Source: Rhodocyclaceae bacterium (GTDB lineage Bacteria; Pseudomonadota; Gammaproteobacteria; Burkholderiales; Rhodocyclaceae). From it: a stretch of DNA of 64,000 bases. Position 1 is the first letter of the stretch; every line of letters starts with the position of its first letter. The position numbers and the translations under genes were made by a program. Shown in pieces: positions 25,850 to 34,498 of the stretch. The notes under the pieces were generated by a model. It did no database searches. It had not been told where the DNA came from and saw only the letters and a program-made list of their open reading frames with translations. The stretch spans positions 62,001 through 126,000 of the forward strand of contig JAEUNL010000035.1 in the NCBI GenBank assembly GCA_016791115.1, given 5' to 3'.

Positions 25850-27933
25850 GCTTGGCCTCCAATCAGCGAGGTGACCCGGATGGTGCGCGAGTCGGGTACT
25901 TCAGAATGCGAAAGAACCTTGAGTTGCGGCAGCGAGCGGCGCAGGAAGCGCGAGAGCAGCCAGCGCAGGCCATGCGGCACGAGCAGCACCGCCGGCATGC
26001 CGAGATCTTCCTGGGTACGCGCGGCATTCGCGGTATGGCGCAGCAGCGCGTCGGCCAGCCCGGGTTCGATGCCGGTGCCGTCGCCGCCGCTGGCCACGGC
26101 CTGGCCCAGCATGCGTTCGAGTTGCGGATCGAGCGCCAGCACCGACATCTCGCCGTTGCCCGGGTACAGCCCCTGCACGATGGCGCGACCGAGCGCGATG
26201 CGCACCTGCGATGTCAGTTCCAGCGGATCCTGGGTGCGCGGCGCGAACTCGGCGAGCGTCTCGACGATGGTGCGCATGTCGCGGATGCCCACGCCTTCGT
26301 CGAGCAGGTTCTGCAGCACGCGCTGCAACGTGGCGAGCGACATCTGCTTCGGCACGAGGTCCTCGACCAGTTTGGGTGCATCCTTGGCGATGTGATCGAG
26401 CAGCGCCTGGGTCTCCTGCCTGCCGAGCAACTCGGCGGCATGGCTCAGGATGACGTGGTTGAGGTGTGTGGCGACCACGGTCGCGGCGTCCACCACCGTG
26501 TAGCCGAGTGCGTTGGCCTGATCGCGTTGTCCGCCCTCGATCCACACGGCCGGCAGGCCGAACGCGGGGTCGGTCACGGCGCGCCCGGGCAGCGTGCCGT
26601 TGACGCGGCCGGGGTTGATCGCGAGGTACTGGCCGGGGAAGGCTTCGCCGCCACCGATCTCCACGCCTTTGAGCGTGATGCGATAGCCCTGTGGCCGCAG
26701 TTCGAGGTTGTCGCGGATGTGTACAGGCGACGAAAGGAAGCCGATCTCCTGCGCGAACTTCTTGCGTAGGCCGCGGATGCGTCGCAGCAGCTCGCCGTCC
26801 TGACCCTTGTCGACCAGCGGAATGATTCGGTAGCCGACTTCGAGGCCGAGCACGTCGACCGGTGCCACGTCCGACCAGCTCGCTTCGATCGGCTCCGTGG
26901 TGGCGGCTTCGCGCGCGACTTCGGCAGGCGCGGCCTGCACCGCGGCCGCGGCACGCTGCTTCATCTTCCAGGCGATCGCGGCGAGTCCGCCGGCAATCGC
27001 CAGGAACACGAAGTTCGGCATGCCGGGAATCAGGCCGAGCACGCCGATGATGCCGGCGGTGATGTTCATGACGTTCGGGTCACGAAAGATCTGTCCGACG
27101 AACTGTTCGCCGAGATCGTCTTCGCTGCCGACGCGCGTCACCACCAGACCGGCGGCGATCGAGATGATCAGCGCGGGAATCTGCGCGACGAGGCCGTCGC
27201 CGATGGTCAGCAGGGTGTATTGCTTGGCGGCATCGCCGACCGCCATGTCGTGCTGGATCACGCCGACGATGAAGCCGCCGATCACGTTGATGAACAGGAT
27301 GATGATGCCGGCGACCGCGTCGCCGCGGACGAACTTAGAGGCACCGTCCATCGAGCCGTAGAACTCCGCTTCCTGGCCCACGGTGGCGCGACGCTTGCGA
27401 GCTTCTTCCTCGCCGATCAGGCCGGAGTTGAGGTCGGCGTCGATCGCCATCTGCTTGCCCGGCATCGCATCGAGGGTGAAGCGCGCCGCGACTTCGGCCA
27501 CGCGCCCCGCGCCCTTGGTGATGACCACGAAGTTGATCACCACCAGGATCGCGAACACCACGATGCCCACCGCGTAATTGCCGCCCACCAGGAAGTGGCC
27601 GAAGGCTTCGATCACCTTGCCCGCTGCATCCGGGCCGCTGTGGCCTTCGAGCAGCACCACCCGGGTCGATGCGACGTTGAGCGACAGGCGCAGAAGTGTC
27701 GTCACCAGCAGGACGGTGGGGAAGATCGAGAACTCGAGCGGATGGCGCGTATACATGGCCACCAATAGCACCATCACCGACATCGCGATGTTGAAGGTGA
27801 AGAACAGGTCGAGCAGGAACGCCGGCAGAGGCAGCACCATCGTCGCCAGGATCATCACGATCAGGATGGGTGCGGCCAGCGCGCGCACATTGGCGCGGGC
27901 GAAGATCGATTGCAGTGTGAGAGTGTCGTTCAT
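25846..27933 (-). CDS. flhA: Flagellar export gate protein FlhA
   Basis: FlhA is the nonameric export gate of the flagellar type III secretion apparatus. The 695-residue protein (ATG 27933, MNDTLTLQSIFARANVRALA) has about eight N-terminal membrane helices, the FHIPEP block RLSLNVASTRVVLLEGHSGPDAAGKVIEAFG, KGAGRVAEVAARFTLDAMPGKQMAIDADLNSG, and a C-terminal cytoplasmic domain ending VPHGLRWLLSRFLRRSLPQLKVLSHSEV. It begins the flhA-flhF-flhG-fliA run; a 405-base gap separates it from flhB. Confidence 0.97.
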   Translation of the reverse strand: MNDTLTLQSIFARANVRALAAPILIVMILATMVLPLPAFLLDLFFTFNIAMSVMVLLVAMYTRHPLEFSIFPTVLLVTTLLRLSLNVASTRVVLLEGHSGPDAAGKVIEAFGHFLVGGNYAVGIVVFAILVVINFVVITKGAGRVAEVAARFTLDAMPGKQMAIDADLNSGLIGEEEARKRRATVGQEAEFYGSMDGASKFVRGDAVAGIIILFINVIGGFIVGVIQHDMAVGDAAKQYTLLTIGDGLVAQIPALIISIAAGLVVTRVGSEDDLGEQFVGQIFRDPNVMNITAGIIGVLGLIPGMPNFVFLAIAGGLAAIAWKMKQRAAAAVQAAPAEVAREAATTEPIEASWSDVAPVDVLGLEVGYRIIPLVDKGQDGELLRRIRGLRKKFAQEIGFLSSPVHIRDNLELRPQGYRITLKGVEIGGGEAFPGQYLAINPGRVNGTLPGRAVTDPAFGLPAVWIEGGQRDQANALGYTVVDAATVVATHLNHVILSHAAELLGRQETQALLDHIAKDAPKLVEDLVPKQMSLATLQRVLQNLLDEGVGIRDMRTIVETLAEFAPRTQDPLELTSQVRIALGRAIVQGLYPGNGEMSVLALDPQLERMLGQAVASGGDGTGIEPGLADALLRHTANAARTQEDLGMPAVLLVPHGLRWLLSRFLRRSLPQLKVLSHSEVPDSRTIRVTSLIGGQA

Positions 27934-28338
27934 GGCGCAGGCGTTTTTCCTATGGCGCCATGATGCTGGGAGCTTGAGGCCTACGATCCGGCAATAAAAG
28001 GGGGAAAACTGCGGCAATCCTTGCCGCTTGGTGCCGCCGGGAATCCGGTCACGCCGGGTCGGGCGGTGTCATGCGCCGCGGCGCAATCGCAACGGAACAG
28101 GGCCTGCGGCGGAAGCGCGCAGCTGCCTTTCGCCGCACCGCTTGCCGCTGCGAACGGCACTTGGCGGATGCCGGCAGCACCCGGCATGTTTGCCGAAGCA
28201 CTGCCTCGGAACCCACATGGGACGGACCTCCTGGGGCATGCCGAGCCACGCGGTCCGCCACACGCGCCCCCTGGCATGGCATGCCTCGGGATCGCCGATC
28301 CATGCGCCCTGCAGGCCGGCGCGGCTCGCCGGCATGGC
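27934..28338. other. flhB-flhA intergenic region with TGCCGC palindrome
   Basis: No convincing gene. A perfect inverted repeat GCGGCAA-TCC-TTGCCGC (28011-28027) sits about 80 bases upstream of the flhA start and shares its half-site with the palindromes between flgB and flgA; further TTGCCGC and CGGCA copies occur at 28141-28175. I read this as an flhA promoter region, probably FlhDC-controlled; a sigma-54 match was sought and not found. Confidence 0.45.
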
Positions 28339-29481
28339 TCAGTCCGGTCCGGGCCCCGGGTCCATGTCCGGCGGGACCGGCAAATCCGACGGCTCCTGCG
28401 GCGGCAGGCCGCCCTGTGACGAGAAGTGGTTGAGCTGATAGACCCATGCCATGACTTCGGCCACCGCTGTGTACAACGGTGCCGGAATCGATTCCCCGAT
28501 CTCGGTGTGGCGATAAAGCGCGCGCGCCAGCGGCGGGGCTTCGAGCAACGGCACACCGTTTTCGGACGCGAGTTCGCGGATGTTCTGCGCGACCAGGTTC
28601 ATGCCCTTGGCGACGACGCGCGGCGCGCCCATCGAATCGGCATCGTACTTGAGCGCGACGGCGTAGTGCGTCGGGTTGGTGACTACCACGTCTGCCTTCG
28701 GCACCTCGGCCATCATGCGCTTGCGCGCCATGGCGCGCTGGGCACCGCGGATGCGCGCCTTGATGTGCGGATCGCCCTCGGCGTCCTTGGCCTCCTGCTT
28801 GAGTTCCTCGCGCGACATCTTGAGCTGTTCGGTGTAGTGCCAGAGCTGCCACGGCACATCGATCGCCGCGATCAGCGCGAGCCCGAGCAGGATCAGCATG
28901 GTGGCCATCAGCAGCACGCGCGCGATCGTGACCATGCCCACGTCGAGCGGCGTCGAGGCGAGTGCGAATATCGCATCGCGCTCGTGGCTGACCGCCCACC
29001 AGGCAATGCCGCCGACAACCGCCGTCTTGAGCACCGCCTTGAGCAATTCGACCAAGCTGTCCTTCGAGAACATGCGCGTGATGCCGCGCAGCGGGCTGAG
29101 CTTGGTCAGATCGGGCGCCAGCGGCTTGGTGGTGAAGTTCCAGCCGCCGATCGCGAAGCGTGCGACGAGCGCCGCGAATACCGTCAGGGCGAGGATCGGC
29201 GAACCGGCGATCAGGGCCGAAACCGCGTTGTCGAGCAACGCCGTCAACATCGCCTGCGGGTCGAATGCGGCCGTTCGTTCCAGGGTGAGGCCCTTGCGCA
29301 GCAAACCCTGGGTACGCTGCGCGATCCATTGCCCGAACATCCAGAGACTGCCCACGCCGGCGATCAGCACCAGGAACGTGGAGAGTTCCTTGGAGTGCGG
29401 AACCTGGCCCTCGTCACGCGCTTCGCTGAGGCGTTTGCTCGATGGCGCTTCTGTTTTTTCGAGGTCGCTGCCGTCTGCCAC
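28339..29481 (-). CDS. flhB: Flagellar export switch protein FlhB
   Basis: FlhB controls substrate switching of the flagellar export apparatus. The 380-residue protein starts at GTG 29481 with GGGAGG six bases upstream. It has the N-terminal EKTEAPSSKRLSEARDEGQVPHSKEL block, four membrane helices, and the self-cleaving site NPTH (VVVTNPTHYAVALKYD) before the small C-terminal domain. The tail is extended and rich in Pro/Asp. A terminator upstream isolates it from the receptor gene before it. Confidence 0.96.
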   Translation of the reverse strand: MADGSDLEKTEAPSSKRLSEARDEGQVPHSKELSTFLVLIAGVGSLWMFGQWIAQRTQGLLRKGLTLERTAAFDPQAMLTALLDNAVSALIAGSPILALTVFAALVARFAIGGWNFTTKPLAPDLTKLSPLRGITRMFSKDSLVELLKAVLKTAVVGGIAWWAVSHERDAIFALASTPLDVGMVTIARVLLMATMLILLGLALIAAIDVPWQLWHYTEQLKMSREELKQEAKDAEGDPHIKARIRGAQRAMARKRMMAEVPKADVVVTNPTHYAVALKYDADSMGAPRVVAKGMNLVAQNIRELASENGVPLLEAPPLARALYRHTEIGESIPAPLYTAVAEVMAWVYQLNHFSSQGGLPPQEPSDLPVPPDMDPGPGPD

Positions 29482-29544
29482 GGCAAGCCTCCCGCAATGA
29501 TGGAACGCCCATTGTCGCGGGAACGCCGGCGTGGGATGGCGGCG

Positions 29545-29567
29545 AAAAGCCGGCCAAATGCCGGCCT
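29545..29567 (-). terminator. Rho-independent terminator after receptor gene
   Basis: Minus strand AGGCCGGC, loop ATTTG, GCCGGCTTTTC: a stem of about eight base pairs ending in a short T-run, 31 bases after the receptor stop and before flhB. Confidence 0.7.
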
Positions 29568-29597
29568 ATTCGCTCATCAGCCGGCGGCGGCCGACGG

Positions 29598-31106
29598 TCA
29601 GGCGAGACGGAATCGCGATATCGCCTGCCCGAGAGAGGCGGCGACGGTTTCCAGGGTCTTGATGTCGTTCGCGATCTGGTGCGTGGACGCCGAGGAGGCA
29701 TCGGCCATGCGCGTCACGCGTTCGACGTGCTGCGCAATATCGTTTGCCGCGCTGCTCTGCTCGTGCAATGCGCCGGAAATCTCGCCGACGCGGTGACCAA
29801 CGTTACCGATGCGCCCCGAGATGGTCTCTATCGAGCCACTCGCGGAGCCCGCGTGCGCAACACCCGTCTCGACGCGCGCGACGGCGTCCTGCATGCCGAG
29901 CAGTACGGCTTCCTTGGCACCGCGCATCTCGGTCATCATCTGCTCGATCTCGCCGGTGGCCTGCGTCGTGCGCTCGGCCAGCTTGCGCACTTCGTCGGCC
30001 ACGACCGCGAAACCGCGCCCCAATTCCCCCGCCCGCGCCGCTTCGATCGCCGCGTTCAGGGCCAGCAGGTTGGTCTGGCCGGCAATGTCCTTGATGATGT
30101 GGACGACTTCCGCGGCACGCTCCGATTTCGCGCCAAGGGATTCGACACTCCGGGCTGCCGTGTGGATGACGGCCGAAATCCCGTTCATCTCGTCCATGGC
30201 CGCCTTGACCACCTTGTCGCCGTCCACCGCCGCCACATGCGAATGCTCGGACAGGTCGAGCGCATCGCGCGCCGAGTCGGTGATGTGGCTGATCGAAACC
30301 GTCAACTCCTGGATCGAAGCAGCCATCGCTGTTGTGGACGCGCCCTGCTCGACCATACCCGACTCGATGGTGCCGGCAGATGCAGTCAGGCGACCCACCA
30401 CCTCCAGCAGTTGCCTCGTGTTGCGATGAACGTCGTCCAGTGTCGCCCGCAGCTGCGCCTGCATGTGGGCCGCCGAAGCCAGCAGCGGATTGGCCGCCAC
30501 ATCGGACTTGCCGAAACTGAAATCGAGTTCGCCGCGACCGACGGAGCGTGCAAAATCCGACACGACGAGCGAGCCGACGATCAAGCGCTCGAACATGACG
30601 GCCATCACGCACATGACCGAAGTCTGGAACACGACGTATGCCGCATGCAACAGCACCAGTCCGATCGTTCCCGTCGACGGGAACACGAATACGCCGACGC
30701 CGTTTGCCTGCAGCAGATGGAATCCGACGTGATGCACCGCGATGACGCCCGCGGCAACCACCAGGGGACGCCAGTCCGCATACAGGAGCAGAAACGCGAT
30801 CAGCACGAAGATTCCGAAATGCGATTCGATCATGCCGCCGGTCTGCTGGATCATCACTGCGCAGAAGATCATGAATCCCGCCGCGACCGCACAGCTGGCC
30901 GCCGTACTGCCGGGCAACATGCGCGCGATCAGGACCGGCACCGCGAGCGCCGGCAAGCCGACGGCGAGTGCCGGAAGCCAGCTCCCGTTGGCAGCGGCAA
31001 TGCCGAGGCAGACCACCTGCAGAAAGGCCAGCGTTCCGACCATGACCTTGTCGGCCTTGGCCCGAATCTGCCGGATTGAAGTTGTGTCGCTGGCTTGCTT
31101 GCTCAT
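29598..31106 (-). CDS. Chemoreceptor with histidine-rich six-helix membrane sensor
   Basis: A 502-residue methyl-accepting chemotaxis protein (ATG 31106, GGAAGC upstream). The N-terminal ~175 residues form about six membrane helices with little periplasmic sequence, and His at 96, 125, 126, 130 and 154 lie in or next to helices ([24 protein letters not shown]). A HAMP-like linker and a signalling domain with the hairpin tip [40 protein letters not shown] follow. The sensor is of a membrane-embedded type; ligand unknown. A sigma-28-type promoter at 31377 and a terminator at 29545 frame it. Confidence 0.88.
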   Translation of the reverse strand: MSKQASDTTSIRQIRAKADKVMVGTLAFLQVVCLGIAAANGSWLPALAVGLPALAVPVLIARMLPGSTAASCAVAAGFMIFCAVMIQQTGGMIESHFGIFVLIAFLLLYADWRPLVVAAGVIAVHHVGFHLLQANGVGVFVFPSTGTIGLVLLHAAYVVFQTSVMCVMAVMFERLIVGSLVVSDFARSVGRGELDFSFGKSDVAANPLLASAAHMQAQLRATLDDVHRNTRQLLEVVGRLTASAGTIESGMVEQGASTTAMAASIQELTVSISHITDSARDALDLSEHSHVAAVDGDKVVKAAMDEMNGISAVIHTAARSVESLGAKSERAAEVVHIIKDIAGQTNLLALNAAIEAARAGELGRGFAVVADEVRKLAERTTQATGEIEQMMTEMRGAKEAVLLGMQDAVARVETGVAHAGSASGSIETISGRIGNVGHRVGEISGALHEQSSAANDIAQHVERVTRMADASSASTHQIANDIKTLETVAASLGQAISRFRLA

Positions 31107-31119
31107 GGTGTCTGCTTCC

Positions 31120-31302
31120 TCATTGCGCGGTCGCTGGTGCGCGGCAGAATTGCCGCTCTTGCTGCTGCTGACTCTCGCACCACCAGAGCAACGCCCCGCT
31201 GTAGCACAGCCACGCGCCCAGAAAGGCCCATGCGAGGCGGATCCTGCGTTCTTGCGATGCGGTCGGTGGAGTCGGCCGTGTCTCGTGGAATGCTGTTTGC
31301 AA
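31120..31302 (-). CDS. Possible small single-helix membrane protein
   Basis: A 60-residue frame beginning at TTG 31302, in the leader of the receptor gene and ending 13 bases before its ATG. It contains one convincing membrane helix ([21 protein letters not shown]) followed by a Gln/Cys-rich tail. The start codon is weak and I see no ribosome site, so it may be chance; the helix and tight spacing favour a real leader protein. Confidence 0.35.
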   Translation of the reverse strand: MQTAFHETRPTPPTASQERRIRLAWAFLGAWLCYSGALLWWCESQQQQERQFCRAPATAQ

Positions 31303-31376
31303 TTGCGGCGTGACCGGCGGACAAGCGAAATCCCCGCCGCTGACACCCCATGTGCCAGCTTGACGGGTTTAACGTT

Positions 31377-31403
31377 TGAACGGAAGGTCGGTGTGAAACT
31401 TGA
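31377..31403 (-). promoter_or_regulatory. Sigma-28 promoter for the receptor gene
   Basis: Minus strand TCAAGTTT, 11 bases, TCCGTTCA. The -35 is near consensus and the -10 keeps CCGT. It precedes the possible small gene at 31302 and the receptor at 31106. Confidence 0.55.
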
Positions 31404-31447
31404 GCGCCGTGGCTCGCCTCGTCGAGACGGGACAGCCGGGCGGGGGA

Positions 31448-31813
31448 TCAGCGCGAGGATCTCGGCGCGATTCGCGCCCGCAGTCGATCAGTCTCGCGCT
31501 TGAGTACGTCGAGCTGGTGGCCCAGCAACTCGACGTGATCCTGCATCATGCCCGTAATCTGCCACACGGCCTTGAGGGGCGATCCGGCCGAGGCACGCAT
31601 CGCATCGAGCTGGTTTTGCAGTTGCCGAAGTTCGTCGCTGCGATCGGGCGCGGCAGCGATGAACGCATCGATCGCCCAGCGCCGCGCATCGAAATAGGCT
31701 GCCGGATCGTCCGCAGCGAGCTTGCGCCAGCCTTCGAAATCGAAATTGCCCGGACCATGGGCCGGAACGTGGGCAGGATCGCCGGATTTTTCCGTGCTGG
31801 AATGACCTGACAT
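31448..31813 (-). CDS. Small DUF3135-like protein
   Basis: A 121-residue soluble protein (ATG 31813). Its core [33 protein letters not shown] and [30 protein letters not shown] resembles the uncharacterised DUF3135 group; the C-terminus is a short coiled coil ([19 protein letters not shown]). It follows the GspE-type ATPase by 79 bases at the end of the cheV-cheA operon. Function unknown; partnership with the ATPase is positional inference. Confidence 0.65.
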   Translation of the reverse strand: MSGHSSTEKSGDPAHVPAHGPGNFDFEGWRKLAADDPAAYFDARRWAIDAFIAAAPDRSDELRQLQNQLDAMRASAGSPLKAVWQITGMMQDHVELLGHQLDVLKRETDRLRARIAPRSSR

Positions 31814-31892
31814 GCAGAAGACCTCCTTGCTGCATGCTAGCCGACCCGGCCGGCGCCAGCAAGGCGCCGAACGGCCTCGCGGCAACTGCCGC

Positions 31893-34454
31893 TCAGTTGG
31901 ATACCGCGCGCACCTGCGACAGGTCGGTCAGGCCTTGCAGTATCTTGGCGATGCCGTCCTGCTTGAGATTGCGCATCCCGGCACGGATTGCGGTGTGGGC
32001 GATCTCCTCGATCTCGGCGCGGCGCATGGCCAGGCGCTTGATCTCGGGTGTCGCCACCAGCAGTTCGTGCAGGGCAATGCGGCCGCGGTAGCCGGATCCC
32101 GAGCACTGCGGGCAACCCTTGGCGGAATGGAGCTTGAGCCCCCCCTTGCCGTCGCCGAACCGGGCGAGCCAGTGGGCACGCACGGAATCGACCTCGAACC
32201 CGGCGTTGGCCGGCATGTTGAAGCAGTACTCCGCGAGCAGTTCCTCGATCTCGTCGTCCGTCGCGCTGCGCTCGTGAACGCAACTGCTGCACAGGCGCTT
32301 CGTGAGGCGCTGCGCCAGGACGCCGAGCAGCGAATCCGCAAAATTGAACGGATCCACGCCCATGTCGAGCAAACGGGTAATGCTTTCCGGCGCGCTGTTG
32401 GTATGCAGGGTAGACAGCACGAGGTGGCCGGTAAGCGAGGCTTCGACGCCGATGCGCGCAGTTTCCTGGTCACGCATTTCGCCAACCATGATCACGTCGG
32501 GGTCGGCGCGCAGGAAGGACCGCAGCGCGTGGGCAAAAGTCCAGCCGATCTTCGGATTGACCTGCACCTGGCGCAGGCCGGGCTGCGTGATTTCGACCGG
32601 ATCCTCGGCAGTCCAGATCTTGCGCTCGGGTACGTTGATGTACGACAGCGCCGAATGCAGCGTGGTCGTCTTGCCGGAGCCGGTCGGGCCGCACACCAGC
32701 AGCAGCCCGTAGGACTTTTCCATGATGCGGCGCAGGTGGTCGCGGTTCCAGTCCGACAGGTTGAGCTTGTCCAGCGGCACCGGCTTGGCGCTCGACAGGA
32801 TGCGCATGACCACATCCTCGAGGCCGCGATTGGTCGGGATCGTCGCCACGCGCAACTCGATCTTCGCGGGGCCGAAGCGCTGGAAATCGATCTTGCCGTC
32901 CTGCGGCTTACGCCGCTCCGAGATGTCCAGATCGGCCATGATCTTGATTCGCGCCAGCACCGCCGAGCGGTAGTTGGCCGGCAGTTCGAGGTATGGCACC
33001 AGCGTTCCGTCCTTGCGAAAGCGCACCCGCATCTTTTGCTTGTCCGGGTAGCTCTCGATGTGGATGTCCGAGGCCTGCTGGCTGTAGGCATCGAGGATCA
33101 TGGTGTTGACCAGCCTCACCAGCGTGTTGTCGGACTCCTGCACCGGCGCATCGGTCGCTTCGTCCGCCGGATCGATGTGCAATGCGCTTGCGAGCGCATT
33201 GATGTCGGGACGGGAATCCGCCGCATTCGTGCCTGTGTAGTGCATCGCCCGTTCATGGCGGCCGGTAACCGAATCCTGCGCCTGGCCATCGACATCGAGC
33301 GGTTCGAACCAGAGCACCTCGGGACCGAAGCGCTTGCGCAGCACCTCGTCGATCTGCCGCCGCGGCGCCACGACCGGCACCACCTTGAGTTGCGTGAGAA
33401 AGCGGATCTCGTTGAGCCGATCGACGCGCATCGGATCTTCGAGCGCAACGACCAGCATGCCGTCGCGCGCCATCACCGGAATCACGCGCAGGCGATTCAC
33501 CACGCCCTCGGGAATCATGCGCAGGGCATTGGCGTCGACCGGAAAACTGTCCAGGTCAACGACCGGAAAGCCAAGCTTGCGCGCGAGTACCTCGTGCAGG
33601 TCCTCGTCGGAGAGGACGCCCATGCCGACCAGGATGCGCCCAAGCGGCATGGAACGGTCTTCGCGCTGCTTCTGCAGCGCTTCCTCGAGCTTGGCTTCGT
33701 CGATCATGCCCAGCTCGAGGAGTGCTTCGCCCAGCCGCATCACGGGCATCGACTGCTGTTTTTCGAGCGCCTGAAGAAGCTGCTCTTCGCTGACGATGTT
33801 CTTCTCGATCAGATAGTCGCCGATACGCTGGCTGCGCATGGCCTCCTGCTCTGCCAGCGCGAGATCGATCTGTTCGGCGTCGACGATGTTGTGATCCACC
33901 AGCATCTGACCAAGGTAGCCGCCGATGGACAGGTTCTTCAGGGCGGCACAGGGCACGAACAGCCGCTCGATCGTCAGTGTGTCGCCCTCGCCGGCCGACG
34001 GGAACAGGAAGGTTCCAAAGCTCTCTGTGACGTGCCCCAGGGTCTTCCCCTCGAGGACGCTGCCGTTGTGCAACTCGACCAGGAAAGGCTGCCAGGACGG
34101 TGCGGGAATCAGTGCCGGATCGAGCGCTGCGCTGTTCTCGCGCGTGACGGAAACGGGACGTGTAAGACGCAACGTGAGTATCTCGCCCAGATAGATCGTC
34201 TGGGTCGTCGTGGCACGCGGCAACTGGAATTCCAGCGCATCCTGCTCGGGCAGGAAGAACGTCATCTTGCCGGCGACGCGGCGTCCGCCGATTGCGGTTA
34301 TCTCGCAGTCCTGCGCCTCGGTTTGCTCGATGTCGGCAGGGAACAGGGCATAGGGCGGTGTCGGCCAGCGGAAGTTGCGGGTCACCGGCTTGTCGCCCGA
34401 ACCGGGGACACGCTCCACCAGACCGACGAGAGGCGGAGAGTTCAGGCGTTCCAT
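31893..34454 (-). CDS. GspE/PilB-type ATPase with MshEN repeats
   Basis: An 853-residue secretion/pilus-type motor ATPase. Residues 1-170 are a domain I do not recognise; four MshEN-like helical repeats follow (LGQMLVDHNIVDAEQI, IGDYLIEKNIVSEEQL, LGEALLELGMIDEAKL, LGRILVGMGVLSDEDL), a fold known to bind c-di-GMP in MshE. The ATPase core has Walker A GPTGSGKTTT (about residue 588), Asp box TAEDPVEI, Walker B VIMVGEMRDQETA and a Cys4 zinc site (LCSSCVHE, GCPQCSGSGYRGR). No pilin or platform gene is nearby; it lies 44 bases after cheA. Confidence 0.9.
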   Translation of the reverse strand: MERLNSPPLVGLVERVPGSGDKPVTRNFRWPTPPYALFPADIEQTEAQDCEITAIGGRRVAGKMTFFLPEQDALEFQLPRATTTQTIYLGEILTLRLTRPVSVTRENSAALDPALIPAPSWQPFLVELHNGSVLEGKTLGHVTESFGTFLFPSAGEGDTLTIERLFVPCAALKNLSIGGYLGQMLVDHNIVDAEQIDLALAEQEAMRSQRIGDYLIEKNIVSEEQLLQALEKQQSMPVMRLGEALLELGMIDEAKLEEALQKQREDRSMPLGRILVGMGVLSDEDLHEVLARKLGFPVVDLDSFPVDANALRMIPEGVVNRLRVIPVMARDGMLVVALEDPMRVDRLNEIRFLTQLKVVPVVAPRRQIDEVLRKRFGPEVLWFEPLDVDGQAQDSVTGRHERAMHYTGTNAADSRPDINALASALHIDPADEATDAPVQESDNTLVRLVNTMILDAYSQQASDIHIESYPDKQKMRVRFRKDGTLVPYLELPANYRSAVLARIKIMADLDISERRKPQDGKIDFQRFGPAKIELRVATIPTNRGLEDVVMRILSSAKPVPLDKLNLSDWNRDHLRRIMEKSYGLLLVCGPTGSGKTTTLHSALSYINVPERKIWTAEDPVEITQPGLRQVQVNPKIGWTFAHALRSFLRADPDVIMVGEMRDQETARIGVEASLTGHLVLSTLHTNSAPESITRLLDMGVDPFNFADSLLGVLAQRLTKRLCSSCVHERSATDDEIEELLAEYCFNMPANAGFEVDSVRAHWLARFGDGKGGLKLHSAKGCPQCSGSGYRGRIALHELLVATPEIKRLAMRRAEIEEIAHTAIRAGMRNLKQDGIAKILQGLTDLSQVRAVSN

Positions 34455-34498
34455 GGTCACTGCTCCGGTCACTGCGCGATACCCGATCGGAATCGCGT

